A stretch of 64,000 bases of DNA from Rhodopseudomonas palustris (GTDB taxonomy: Bacteria; Pseudomonadota; Alphaproteobacteria; Rhizobiales; Xanthobacteraceae): contig NZ_CP058907.1 of assembly GCF_013415845.1 (NCBI RefSeq), positions 2,294,001-2,358,000 of the forward strand, written 5' to 3'. Shown here in pieces: positions 18,712 through 27,101 of this stretch (its first letter is position 1; the number at the start of each line of letters is the position of its first letter). A program made the position numbers and the translations under genes. A model generated the notes under the pieces. It was not told the origin of the DNA, did no database searches, and saw only the letters and a list, made by a program, of their open reading frames with translations.

Positions 18712-20172
18712 ATGGCCGAAGTAAAGCAGGGCGATCGGATCGCTGCACCGGTGCATGGCGGGCACGGCAGCCATCATGGGCACGGTGGTCATCGGGGGCA
18801 TGGTGCCGGCCATCCAATGTCGGTCAAGCCGGCGTCGATCGGCGATTACCTGGTGCGCATCGGCTGCGATCCGCTCACCGAGGCGTTCGGCAAGCGCGCG
18901 TTTTCACCGCCGTGGCGCGGCAGCCGACCGGTCGATGATGACAATGCCCAGGCGGTGATCGAACGGGTGTTTGCGACGCCGCGCAGCGAGACGGCGGTAG
19001 CATACTTGCACGTGCCGTATTGCCAGAACCATTGTCTGTTCTGCGGCTTCTTCGAAAACGTCTGGCGCCCTGAAGTCGGTCCGGCCTATGTCGACGACCT
19101 GATCGCTGAACTCGCCGCGAAGTCGCATACGCCGCTGACCGCGAGTGCACCGATCGATGCGATCTATATCGGCGGCGGCACGCCGTCGGCGCTCGATGCG
19201 GATGATCTGGCGCGGCTGATCGCGGCGCTGCACCGCTATCTGCCGCTCAGTGCCGACTGCGAAATCACGCTGGAGGGGCGTTCCTACGGCTTCGATATCG
19301 CCAAGGCCAGGAAGTTGGTCGATGCCGGCGTCAATCGGCTGTCGATCGGCGTGCAGAGCTTCTCCACCGAGGTGCGGCGGCGGCTCGGCCGCAAGCGCAG
19401 CGGTGAAGAGGTCGCTGCATTTCTCGCTGAGTTGATGGCGCTGGGCCGCGCCTCGGTGGTCTGCGACCTGATCTATGGGCTGCCGGGGCAGAGCGAAGCC
19501 GATTGGCGGCGTGATATCGACACCGTCAGCCGCATCGTGCTCGACGGTGTCACGCTGTATGCGCTCAACATGTTTCCCGGCGGGCCAATGGCGCGCGCGG
19601 TGGAGAACGGCAAATTGCCGCAGCCGGCGACTCCGGCCGCGCAGGCGCGGCTCTACGCCGAAGGCGTCGAGCGACTGACGGAGAGCGGCTGGCTGCAGGT
19701 GTCGCAGTCGCATCTGGTCCGGTCGCTGCGCGAGCGCAACCGCTACAACGCGTCGATCAAGCGCGGCGTCGCTTGTCTGCCGTTCGGCGCCGGGGCCGGT
19801 GGGCAGGCGCACGGCCACCGCTGGCGCAACGTCATCGACATCGCGCGCCGCCGCGAAAAGGTGGCGCAGAATCTGGCGCCGATCGAAGGGCTGGCGCTGG
19901 TGCCCTCTGATCACGCCGCCCATGCGATGATTGCGGCGGGGCTGGAGACCGGGCGGCTCGATCTGGCCGCGGTCGAAGCGCTGCGGCCGGGCTTTCGTGT
20001 CGCGGTCACGCCGCTGCTCGCCAATTGGACCGCGGCCGGATTGGGCGAACTGCGCGGCGATGGATTTTCGCCGAGCCTTGCCGGATCGTTCTGGATCAGC
20101 AATCTGACCAGCGGCCTGACGGCGGGACTGACGGCCGCGGCGACAGCGGGAGAGGCGGGATGCGGGTTCTGA
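18712..20172 (+). CDS. hutW: ChuW/HutW-type radical SAM heme-degrading enzyme
   Basis: A 486-residue HemN-related radical SAM enzyme. The [4Fe-4S] motif is CQNHCLFC (Cys104, 108, 111), preceded by AVAYLHVPY and followed by IYIGGGTPSALDADD and QSFSTEVRRRLGRK, typical of the coproporphyrinogen-oxidase-like group. Its place in a heme-uptake cluster, beside a ChuY-like reductase and HutX, indicates the ChuW/HutW branch, which opens the heme ring without oxygen. The ATG at 18712 gives a His/Gly-rich N-terminus (HGGHGSHHGHGGHRGHGAGH, 15-34). A start at the ATG 18817 would remove it, but GGTGAGA stands before 18712. Promoter shared with hemP. Confidence 0.88.
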   Translation: MAEVKQGDRIAAPVHGGHGSHHGHGGHRGHGAGHPMSVKPASIGDYLVRIGCDPLTEAFGKRAFSPPWRGSRPVDDDNAQAVIERVFATPRSETAVAYLHVPYCQNHCLFCGFFENVWRPEVGPAYVDDLIAELAAKSHTPLTASAPIDAIYIGGGTPSALDADDLARLIAALHRYLPLSADCEITLEGRSYGFDIAKARKLVDAGVNRLSIGVQSFSTEVRRRLGRKRSGEEVAAFLAELMALGRASVVCDLIYGLPGQSEADWRRDIDTVSRIVLDGVTLYALNMFPGGPMARAVENGKLPQPATPAAQARLYAEGVERLTESGWLQVSQSHLVRSLRERNRYNASIKRGVACLPFGAGAGGQAHGHRWRNVIDIARRREKVAQNLAPIEGLALVPSDHAAHAMIAAGLETGRLDLAAVEALRPGFRVAVTPLLANWTAAGLGELRGDGFSPSLAGSFWISNLTSGLTAGLTAAATAGEAGCGF

Positions 20173-20831
20173 TTTTCGGCGCGAGCGGCCGCACCGGTCG
20201 CCATCTGGTGGAGCAAGGCGTCGCGCGCGGTTGGACGGTGTTCGTCGCTGGCCGCGATCCGGCGCGATTGAACGAACTCGGCGGCATTGCCGGCGTCGCG
20301 AGTGTCGATGTGGCGGACACCACTTCGGTGGCGGGGGCGCTGAACGGATTGAAGCCGCAGGCGATCGTCTCGACGATCGGCGGCGCCGGGCCTGACGCGC
20401 TGCTGATCGACGAAGTCGGCAACAACGCGATCACCGACGCCGCGGCGGCGTGCGGCGTGCGGCGCGTGCTACAGGTCTCGTCGCTCGCCTGCGGCGACAG
20501 CCGCGCCTATGCGTCGGAGCGAATCATCGCCGCGATCGGACCGGTGCTCGACGCCAAGACCCGCGCCGAAGACCATCTGCGCAACGCCGCGCTCGACTGG
20601 ACGATCGTGCGGCCGGGCGGGCTGACCGACGGCGACCCCACCGGGCAGGGGGCGCTGTACGACGATCCCCGGGTGCACGGCCGGATCGCGCGGGCGGACC
20701 TCGCCACGCTCTTGATCGACGCGCTGGCGACGCCGGCCAGCATCGGCTGCGTGCTGTCTGCGGTCGATCGCACGACGCTGCCGGCTGAGCCGGCCGATAT
20801 CGCTGAATTCGATCTCGCCGCGACGGTGTGA
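20160..20831 (+). CDS. ChuY-like NAD(P)-binding reductase (anaerobilin reductase candidate)
   Basis: A 223-residue atypical short-chain dehydrogenase of the biliverdin-reductase-B/ChuY kind. The N-terminal nucleotide-binding motif is VLIFGASGRTGRHLVEQG, followed by FVAGRDPARL, and TIVRPGGLTDG marks the central strand. It overlaps hutW by 13 bp, so the two are translationally coupled. In enterobacteria ChuY reduces the linear tetrapyrrole made by ChuW, so the pair here most likely does the same. That assignment rests on gene order plus fold; a general flavin or quinone reductase remains possible. Confidence 0.78.
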   Translation: MRVLIFGASGRTGRHLVEQGVARGWTVFVAGRDPARLNELGGIAGVASVDVADTTSVAGALNGLKPQAIVSTIGGAGPDALLIDEVGNNAITDAAAACGVRRVLQVSSLACGDSRAYASERIIAAIGPVLDAKTRAEDHLRNAALDWTIVRPGGLTDGDPTGQGALYDDPRVHGRIARADLATLLIDALATPASIGCVLSAVDRTTLPAEPADIAEFDLAATV

Positions 20832-20889
20832 GCACGTGCAGCGTTACTACACGCGGATGACACCGGAATTAGCTGCGCGCACGGACAAG

Positions 20890-20904
20890 TTATAATTGCT
20901 TTAA
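20890..20904. promoter_or_regulatory. candidate Irr/Fur-type iron box upstream of the heme receptor gene
   Basis: TTATAATTGCTTTAA is nearly identical to the element at 18448 and lies about 150 bp before hmuR, past the end of the chuY-like gene. It is the only other copy noticed in the heme region, which supports a shared regulator. Confidence 0.55.
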
Positions 20905-20957
20905 TCAATCGCCAAGTCTGGTTGACCCGGAACTTTGGCTCGGTTACCAAAAATGCA

Positions 20958-20983
20958 AGCCGTTAGCAGTTGTGCTGACGGCT
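20958..20983 (+). other. leader hairpin of the heme receptor mRNA
   Basis: AGCCGTTAGCA (20958-20968) pairs with TGCTGACGGCT (20973-20983) with one T.G wobble around a GTTG loop. It lies downstream of the iron box and upstream of the receptor ATG, so it would be part of the 5' leader. It could also be the terminator of the preceding gene, but no T-tract follows. Confidence 0.45.
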
Positions 20984-21048
20984 GATTGCCAGCCAGCCGC
21001 CTCGTGCGAGCCCGCCAGCCTGCGTCAACTCACAACACTGGGGCTGTC

Positions 21049-23388
21049 ATGGTGGGGCTTAACTCGCGCGCCTACGCGCTACTGCTTTCCGTATCCGTCG
21101 TCGCGCTGACGACCGCGCCGGCTTCGGCGCAAACCGCGACCGGAAGCTCAACGTCCTCCGCTCAGACTCAGGTGAAGCGCGACCGTGCGGCGCGCACCGC
21201 GCAGCCGGCGGCGCCTGCCGCCGATCCGCGTAACGCCAATGCGCAGGCGGGCAGTTCGACCCAGTCGCTCGACGCCATCACCGTGGTGGCGACCAAGAAC
21301 GAGGAGAGGGCGATCGATGCGCTGGCGCCTGCCAGCGCGATCACGCTGCAGCAGATTCAGCAGTTTCCGCCGAGCCGGCTGCAGGATGTGTTCGTCGCCA
21401 CGCCCGGCGTGTCGTTCCAGGATCGGGGCGACGAGCCGTCGACCTCGATCAACATCCGCGGCCTGCAGGATTTCGGCCGTGTCGCCGTGGTGGTCGACGG
21501 CGCGCGGCAGAACTATCAACGTTCCGGTCACGGTGCGCAGGGCTCGTTCTTCCTCGACCCCGAACTGATCGGCGGCATCGACATCGTCCGCGGCCCGAGC
21601 GCCAATATCTACGGCTCCGGTGCGATCGGCGGCGTGGTGTCGTTCCGCACCAAGGACATCGACGACGTGGTGCGCGCCGGTGAGCGCTGGGGCGTCGACC
21701 TCAGCGGCTCCTACGGCAGCAACAATGCACGTGGGCTCGGTTCCGTGTTTGGCGGCGTGCGGGTCGATCCCAGTGTCGACGTGTTCGGTGGCGCGGTGTA
21801 CCGCACGCAGGGAAACTACAAGGATGGTGCCGGCACCGAAATCGGCAACACCGGCAATGATCTCGCTGCCGGCTTGATGAAGTTCACGGTGCGCCCGGCG
21901 GACGGCCACGAGGTCAAGATCGGCGGCATCTTCCAGGACTTCAACTACGATGTCGGCCAGTTCAATCGCGGCCCCTCTCAGCAGGCCCTGTATCAGGGCT
22001 CGTCAGTGTACAGTACCAGCCTGCAGAATTACACCGGCACCCTGAGCTGGAAATATTCGCAGCCTGACGACACCTGGTTCGACTGGAGTGTCAACCTGTA
22101 CGGCAACCGCACCAACAGCGACCAGACTAAAACCTATCACTATTCGACCAGCGGTTCGGGCTATTGCGGCGCCGGAAATTACGGCAATAACATCTCTGGC
22201 TGCATCGGCGACAAGCGCGGCTACAACCTCGACACCATCGGCATCGACGCCAACAACACCTCCCGCTTCGAATACGGCAACTGGAGGACCGCGGTCACCT
22301 ACGGCGTCGACGTCTTCAACGACAAGGTGACGACCTGGGATTCTCGCGGCAACTCGAACATCACCACCCCGGGCGGCGAGCGCACGGTATCGGGTGGCTT
22401 CATCCAGGTGAAGAATAACTACGCGCAATGGCTCGAAGTGATCGGTGCGGCGCGCTACGACCATTATGAGCTGAATTCCAATTCGTCGACCGCCAGCGGC
22501 AGCCGGCTGTCGCCGAAGGTGACCCTCGGCCTGACGCCGATCGCCGGCTTCACGCCCTATGTCGCCTACGCCGAAGGCTATCGCGCGCCGTCGATCACCG
22601 AAACGCTGATCGCTGGCGCTCACGCCACGGGCGGCGGTCCGGCACTGTTCACCTGCGCCGATGGCACGTCCGGCCTATTCTGCCTGATCCCCAACACCGC
22701 GCTGCGGCCGGAGGTCGGCAAGAACAAGGAAGTCGGCATCAACCTGAAATACAACGACGTGTTCATCTCGGGCGACAGCTTCCGCGGCAAAATTAACGCG
22801 TTCCGTAACGACGTCGACAACTACATCGAGCTGCTCGGCTCGACTCCCCAGGCGTACAGGACCGTTTTCATGGGCTTCCCGGTGTCGGGTGTCGCCAGCA
22901 AGTATTACCAGTACCAGAACATCCCACACGCGCGCATCGAGGGCGTCGAGGTCGAGACCTCGTACGACGCCGGCATGTGGTTCGTCGGTGTCAATGCCGC
23001 CGTGATCCGCGGTACCAATCCGGACACTGGCCTTGGCCTGGTCTCGGTGCCGGCCCGCAAGGTTGTCACCACCGGTGGTCTGCGGCTGCTCGACCGGCAG
23101 CTGACGATCGCGGCGCAATGGGCATCTTACGCCGCCAACACCAATCTGCCGACCGGCTATTTGCCGGGAACCTCGTACGATCTCGTCAATCTTAATATCG
23201 CCTATCGGCCGACCGCGGACGTGACGCTGAATTTCTCGATCGATAACCTGCTCAACAATTACTATCGTCCGTATGCGATCCCTGGATCGTCAAGCGACGG
23301 CACCACGCAAAACGACATCTTGTGGACGAGTCCTGGCCCTGGCGTCGTTTACAAGGGAGGGATCAAGGTTCACTTCGGAGGAGCGTGA
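21049..23388 (+). CDS. hmuR: TonB-dependent heme/hemoprotein receptor
   Basis: A 779-residue outer-membrane receptor. A signal peptide ending near PASAQ is visible, followed by a variable linker and the TonB box region DAITVVATK. The plug domain carries TPGVSFQDRGDEPSTSINIRG and IDIVRGPSANIYGSGAIGGVV. The barrel ends with the classical aromatic C-terminus after GGIKVHFGGA. YAEGYRAPSITETLIAGAH matches the FRAP-type segment of heme receptors with a nearby His, and NTALRPEVGKNKEVG occupies the NPNL position. The ATG at 21049 is used because it starts the signal peptide. It delivers heme to HmuT using energy from the TonB-ExbBD genes downstream. Confidence 0.93.
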   Translation: MVGLNSRAYALLLSVSVVALTTAPASAQTATGSSTSSAQTQVKRDRAARTAQPAAPAADPRNANAQAGSSTQSLDAITVVATKNEERAIDALAPASAITLQQIQQFPPSRLQDVFVATPGVSFQDRGDEPSTSINIRGLQDFGRVAVVVDGARQNYQRSGHGAQGSFFLDPELIGGIDIVRGPSANIYGSGAIGGVVSFRTKDIDDVVRAGERWGVDLSGSYGSNNARGLGSVFGGVRVDPSVDVFGGAVYRTQGNYKDGAGTEIGNTGNDLAAGLMKFTVRPADGHEVKIGGIFQDFNYDVGQFNRGPSQQALYQGSSVYSTSLQNYTGTLSWKYSQPDDTWFDWSVNLYGNRTNSDQTKTYHYSTSGSGYCGAGNYGNNISGCIGDKRGYNLDTIGIDANNTSRFEYGNWRTAVTYGVDVFNDKVTTWDSRGNSNITTPGGERTVSGGFIQVKNNYAQWLEVIGAARYDHYELNSNSSTASGSRLSPKVTLGLTPIAGFTPYVAYAEGYRAPSITETLIAGAHATGGGPALFTCADGTSGLFCLIPNTALRPEVGKNKEVGINLKYNDVFISGDSFRGKINAFRNDVDNYIELLGSTPQAYRTVFMGFPVSGVASKYYQYQNIPHARIEGVEVETSYDAGMWFVGVNAAVIRGTNPDTGLGLVSVPARKVVTTGGLRLLDRQLTIAAQWASYAANTNLPTGYLPGTSYDLVNLNIAYRPTADVTLNFSIDNLLNNYYRPYAIPGSSSDGTTQNDILWTSPGPGVVYKGGIKVHFGGA

Positions 23389-23465
23389 AGGACTGGCTCC
23401 GATTGGGGCCTGACCCTCGCGCCAGAACGACAAGCCAGCAAATAACAAGCCAGCAAGGAGAGAAA

Positions 23466-23798
23466 ATGTTCATCGCGATGAATCGGTTTCAAGTGAAGCG
23501 CGGCGCCGAGCAGACGTTCGAGGAGATCTGGGCGACGCGGGAATCCTATCTCAGCGAGATGGACGGTTTCGTCGAGTTTCATCTGCTCAAAGGTCCGCCG
23601 GCGGACGATCATACGCTGTACGCGACCCACACCACCTGGGCCGACAAGGCGGCGTTCGAGGCGTGGACGCAGTCGGAGCAGTTTCGCACGTCCCACGCCC
23701 GGGCCGGCAACGACACCGGACAGAGCTTGTATCTCGGGCATCCGCGGTTCGAGGGATTTGAAGTGATCCGCAGCGAGCGCAATGCCGCTGCGGCGTGA
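23466..23798 (+). CDS. antibiotic-biosynthesis-monooxygenase fold protein, IsdG/HmuQ-like heme oxygenase candidate
   Basis: A 110-residue ferredoxin-like ABM-fold protein (MFIAMNRFQVKRGAEQTFEEIWATRESYLSEMDGFVEFHLLKGP). This fold includes the IsdG-type heme oxygenases, of which HmuQ and HmuD occur in Bradyrhizobium heme operons. The N-terminal NRF and the central W and H residues (THTTWADKAAFEAW) are compatible with heme breakdown. AAGGAGAG stands before the ATG. It lies between the receptor gene and hutX. Oxygen-dependent heme cleavage is inferred from family and context, not proven. Confidence 0.82.
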   Translation: MFIAMNRFQVKRGAEQTFEEIWATRESYLSEMDGFVEFHLLKGPPADDHTLYATHTTWADKAAFEAWTQSEQFRTSHARAGNDTGQSLYLGHPRFEGFEVIRSERNAAAA

Positions 23799-23814
23799 GA
23801 CAAGGAGAGAAGTG

Positions 23815-24351
23815 ATGGCGACTGCAGCGGCATCGGTGGTGTCCTCCGAGACCGGAGATCTTCGCGCCTATATGGCGGCCAATCCGGCCGCCGTCATCGA
23901 GGAGGTCGCCAAGCAGTGGAACGTGTCGCCGCATGCGGTGATCGCGGCACTGCCGGACGGCATGGCGCGGCTCGGCCCCGGCGACGGCTTCGTCGCGGCG
24001 ATGAACGACATCGCGACCTGGGGGGAGGTGACGCTGATCGTGCACACCGAGGACGCGATCTTTGAATTCACCGGTGAGGTGCCGCGCGGTGAAATCAGCC
24101 GCGGCTATTTCAACCTGATGCAGCCGAAGGGCCTGCACGGCCATCTGCGTCACGATCGTTGCGGCGCGCTGGCGTTCGTCGAGCGTCCGTTCATGGGCAA
24201 GGCAAGCGCCTTTGTGGCGTTCCTCAACCGCGACGGTGGCATCATGTTCAAGGTGTTCGTCGGCCGGGACGCCAATCGCGAACTGCGCGCGGATCAGCTC
24301 GCCCGGTTCCATGCGCTCGGCAAGCAGTTCAGCGAGGAACACAGTGCGTAA
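23815..24351 (+). CDS. hutX: heme-utilisation carrier HutX/ChuX
   Basis: A 178-residue HutX/ChuX-family protein. These cytosolic proteins bind heme and hand it to degrading enzymes. The N-terminal helical part (YMAANPAAVIEEVAKQW) precedes a beta-rich domain with VTLIVHTEDAIFEFTGEVPRG, YFNLMQPKGLHGHLRHDRC and SAFVAFLNRDGGIMFKVFVGRD, the family core. A strong AAGGAG ribosome site is present. It lies 16 bp after the ABM gene, and its stop overlaps the GTG start of exbB by eight bases. Confidence 0.93.
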   Translation: MATAAASVVSSETGDLRAYMAANPAAVIEEVAKQWNVSPHAVIAALPDGMARLGPGDGFVAAMNDIATWGEVTLIVHTEDAIFEFTGEVPRGEISRGYFNLMQPKGLHGHLRHDRCGALAFVERPFMGKASAFVAFLNRDGGIMFKVFVGRDANRELRADQLARFHALGKQFSEEHSA

Positions 24352-25141
24352 ACCCCAAGGCGCCGCGGCAGAGCGGGCGGGCGCAGCGATCGCGGCGGCC
24401 ACCTTCATTGCCGCGTCGCTGCCGGGGGATGCGTGGGCGGTGGCCGATCTCGCGACGCTGCCGCGCGACCTGTCGCCCTGGGGGATGTTCCTCGGCGCCG
24501 ATGCGGTGGTGAGGACCGTGATGGTCGGGCTGGCGCTGGCTTCGCTCGCTGCATGGACGGTGTGGCTGGCGAAGTCGATCGAACTGCGCCGCAGTAGTGC
24601 GGTGGCGCAGCGTGGTCTCGAAAGGCTGGAGAGCGACGTCACGCTGCAGCAGGCTGCGGCTGAGACCGCCGATCAGCACGATGCGGTGGCGCAGATGATC
24701 CAGACCGTCGATCGCGAGGCCAGCCTGTCCGGCGGCGCCCATGACGACGGCTTCCGTGAGCGGGTGGCGCTGCGGCTCGAGCGGGTCGAGGCTGCGGAAG
24801 CGCGCCGCGCCGCGATCGGCACGGGTCTGCTCGCGAGCATTGGCGCGGTGGCTCCGTTCGTCGGCCTGTTCGGCACGGTGTGGGGGATCATGAACGCGTT
24901 CATCGGCATTTCGAAAGCCAACACCACCAATCTTGCGGTGGTGGCGCCCGGCATTGCCGAGGCGCTGCTCGCCACGGCGCTCGGGCTCGTCGCCGCGATC
25001 CCGGCGGTGGTGATCTACAATCATCTGACGCGGCGGGTGACGGCGTATCGAGCGCTGCTCGGCGACGCTTCGACCCAATTGCTGCTGATGATCAGCCGCG
25101 AGGCGACGCGGCCGGCGCAGCGTGCCCGCATGGTGAGGTAA
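24344..25141 (+). CDS. exbB: biopolymer transport protein ExbB
   Basis: A 265-residue inner-membrane ExbB/TolQ-family protein. It starts with GTG (GAGGAA upstream), has a signal-like first segment, a transmembrane helix near VVRTVMVGLALASLAAWTVW, a cytoplasmic region, and a conserved C-terminal pair of helices (GLLASIGAVAPFVGLFGTVWGIMNAFIGIS and APGIAEALLATALGLVAAIPAVVIYN). It forms the proton-driven motor with ExbD that energises TonB. It is coupled to hutX. Confidence 0.94.
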   Translation: MRKPQGAAAERAGAAIAAATFIAASLPGDAWAVADLATLPRDLSPWGMFLGADAVVRTVMVGLALASLAAWTVWLAKSIELRRSSAVAQRGLERLESDVTLQQAAAETADQHDAVAQMIQTVDREASLSGGAHDDGFRERVALRLERVEAAEARRAAIGTGLLASIGAVAPFVGLFGTVWGIMNAFIGISKANTTNLAVVAPGIAEALLATALGLVAAIPAVVIYNHLTRRVTAYRALLGDASTQLLLMISREATRPAQRARMVR

Positions 25142-25146
25142 GCCGG

Positions 25147-25584
25147 ATGGCCGTCAAGCTTGCAAGCCGCCGCGGCGGCGACGACGACATGGTCGAGGCG
25201 CACGAGATCAACGTCACGCCGTTTATCGATGTGATGCTGGTGCTGCTGATCGTGTTCATGGTGGCGGCGCCGCTGGCGACCGTCGACGTCGGCGTCGATC
25301 TGCCGGCCAGCACCGCCGCGCCGCAGCCGCGGCCGGAGAAGCCGATCTTCGTCTCGTTGAAGCCAGATCTGTCGCTGGCGCTCGGTGAGGAGATGGTGCC
25401 GCGTGAGGCGCTGACTTCGGCGCTCGACAGCGTGACCGGGGGCAACAAGGACGAGCGGATTTTCCTGCGCGCCGACAAGGCGGTGAGCTACGGTGATCTG
25501 ATGGCGGCGATGAATCTACTGCGCGATGCGGGCTATCTGAAGGTGGCGCTGGTCGGACTCGACGGCCGCGCCGTCCAGCCGTGA
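25147..25584 (+). CDS. exbD: biopolymer transport protein ExbD
   Basis: A 145-residue ExbD/TolR-family protein. The short cytoplasmic N-terminus is followed by NVTPFIDVMLVLLIVFMVAAPL, whose Asp is the proton-carrying residue. The periplasmic part ends at GLDGRAVQP. The ATG is at 25147, five bases after exbB. Its TGA overlaps the GTG start of tonB. Confidence 0.94.
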   Translation: MAVKLASRRGGDDDMVEAHEINVTPFIDVMLVLLIVFMVAAPLATVDVGVDLPASTAAPQPRPEKPIFVSLKPDLSLALGEEMVPREALTSALDSVTGGNKDERIFLRADKAVSYGDLMAAMNLLRDAGYLKVALVGLDGRAVQP

Positions 25585-26438
25585 ACGCCCGCGCGCTGCA
25601 CGACAGCGGGGCGGCGCAGGGCGCGTCGCGGTGGCTGCTGTCGGCGGCGATCATCGTCGGCGTGCATGCCGCCGCAGTCGCAGCCGCGCTGGCCTACTAC
25701 ACGCAGGTGCCGCCGCCCGGCGAGCCGTTGGCTGCGATCATGATCGATCTGGCGCCGATAACGGCGTCGCCGCAGCCGAGCCCGCTCGATTTGCCGCCGG
25801 GACCGGAGATGCAGGAAGCCGAGGCGCCGCAGGCGGAGCCCGAGCCGGTGCAGCACACCGCCGCAGCGCCCGAGATCGCGCCAACGCCCATCCAGCAGGC
25901 GGCTGAGGTGCCGTTGCCGCCGGACGCCAAGCCTTCGCCGACACCGGACAAGCCCGAGCCGGTGAAGCTGGAGCAGGCCGAGCCGGTGAAGCCAAAGCCG
26001 GAGCGCCCGAAGCCGATCAAGCGGGAGCGCGTCGCCAAGCAGAATCCGTCCGACCGGCCGCCTGCGCCGCGAACCAGCGCGCCGCAACGCGCTGAACGCC
26101 GCGCCGCCGATGCGATGGCGGCGCTCGCCGGAGCCCAGGCGGCAGCCGCGATGCTGCCGAGCTATCGCCAGCGCCTGGCGGCGCATCTGCAGCGCTTCAA
26201 GCGCTATCCGACGGAGGCCCGCGCCAGCGGCGTGCAGGGCACCGCGACCTTGAGCTTCACCGTCGGCCGCGGCGGGCAGGTGCTGAGTGCAAGGCTCGCG
26301 CGCTCGTCCGGTCATCCGGCGCTCGATGCCGAAACGCTGGCGATGGTCAGCCGAGCCCAGCCGCTGCCGCCATTCCCTCCTGAGATCACGCAGGCGTCAC
26401 TGAATTTCAGCGTGCCGGTTAATTTCTCCGTCAGGTAG
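25581..26438 (+). CDS. tonB: TonB energy-transducing protein
   Basis: A 285-residue TonB-family protein. It begins with a GTG that overlaps the exbD stop. A transmembrane anchor lies at LLSAAIIVGVHAAAVAAALAY, followed by a long Pro/Glu/Lys-rich linker that spans the periplasm (about residues 55-175). The C-terminal domain has KRYPTEARASGVQGTATLSFTV, where YP is the family hallmark, and ends FSVPVNFSVR. It transmits energy to HmuR. It is the last gene of the hmuR-to-tonB run. Confidence 0.92.
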   Translation: MNARALHDSGAAQGASRWLLSAAIIVGVHAAAVAAALAYYTQVPPPGEPLAAIMIDLAPITASPQPSPLDLPPGPEMQEAEAPQAEPEPVQHTAAAPEIAPTPIQQAAEVPLPPDAKPSPTPDKPEPVKLEQAEPVKPKPERPKPIKRERVAKQNPSDRPPAPRTSAPQRAERRAADAMAALAGAQAAAAMLPSYRQRLAAHLQRFKRYPTEARASGVQGTATLSFTVGRGGQVLSARLARSSGHPALDAETLAMVSRAQPLPPFPPEITQASLNFSVPVNFSVR

Positions 26439-26507
26439 TTCGTTGCGGGAGCGCTCCTCGGATCGTCGTGCGCTGCTTTCCCATCCTAAGGTCAGCCGCT
26501 CTCTCAG

Positions 26508-26598
26508 CGTCATGCCCCAGCTCGTTCCGGGCATCCACGGTTTGGGGATTAAGAACGCGAGAAAGATGCGGACGGCCGGGACAAGACCGGCCATGACG
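26508..26598. repeat. REP-like palindromic element (GTCATG-ended)
   Basis: A 91-bp element with inverted termini CGTCATG and CATGACG. It contains the inner hairpin GGCCGG (26574-26579) / CCGGCC (26587-26592). It lies behind tonB, in the 465-bp gap before the next gene, and may act as its terminator or mRNA stabiliser. It resembles a diverged relative of the GTCATT-ended elements elsewhere in the window. Confidence 0.55.
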
Positions 26599-26674
26599 AG
26601 ACTAATAAGCGGCTGACTGCTACGCGTATCCTCACTGTCAGGTGCTTTCGTTGTGAGTACAGCAGGCGGCTGTT

Positions 26675-26688
26675 CTGATCTCGATCAA
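26675..26688. promoter_or_regulatory. FixK/FNR-like box
   Basis: CTGATCTCGATCAA matches nine of ten positions of the anaerobic consensus TTGAT-N4-ATCAA. It lies in the 465-bp gap behind tonB and about 215 bp before the small gene at 26904, the only gene downstream of it on the plus strand within reach. The rest of this gap shows no further gene or structure. Confidence 0.4.
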
Positions 26689-26903
26689 CAACAGACAAAT
26701 TCTAATAAATGGTCGCGTTGCTACACGCAGTAGATGACAGTCGCCTGCCTATGCGCCGTGCGCTTGCAGATTGGAACTATTCAGGTTGCCAAGGCCACAA
26801 AACTACCGCCGCGGCTCGCGCAAACTATGCATGTAGTTGCGCGCACGGGGCTCGGCGGGAGTCGAGCCACCGATGATCTTGCGAAGTCATGCGGAGTAGA
26901 CTG

Positions 26904-27080
26904 ATGACGAATTTCGATCCGGAATACGAACCCAAACAGATGGAGACGTCCGAAGTCACCGTTGCGACATCCGAACCGTCCGGCGTGGCGATGCGGGTGT
27001 GGGCCCGGCACCGCCTGCGCGAACTGGCGGAAAGCGGCCGCCTCGGCATGGGCTCGGAGCGTGCGCGCCGTCGTGGCTGA
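26904..27080 (+). CDS. small hypothetical protein (58 residues)
   Basis: A 58-residue hydrophilic protein with an acidic first half (MTNFDPEYEPKQMETSEVTV) and an arginine-rich second half (MRVWARHRLRELAESGRLG). GGAG lies seven bases before the ATG, and third codon positions are strongly G/C, both supporting real coding. No domain is recognised. It converges with the small minus-strand gene 22 bp further on. A FixK/FNR-like box lies upstream. Confidence 0.6.
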   Translation: MTNFDPEYEPKQMETSEVTVATSEPSGVAMRVWARHRLRELAESGRLGMGSERARRRG

Positions 27081-27101
27081 ACGTGATCGGCGTCGCGCCA
27101 A

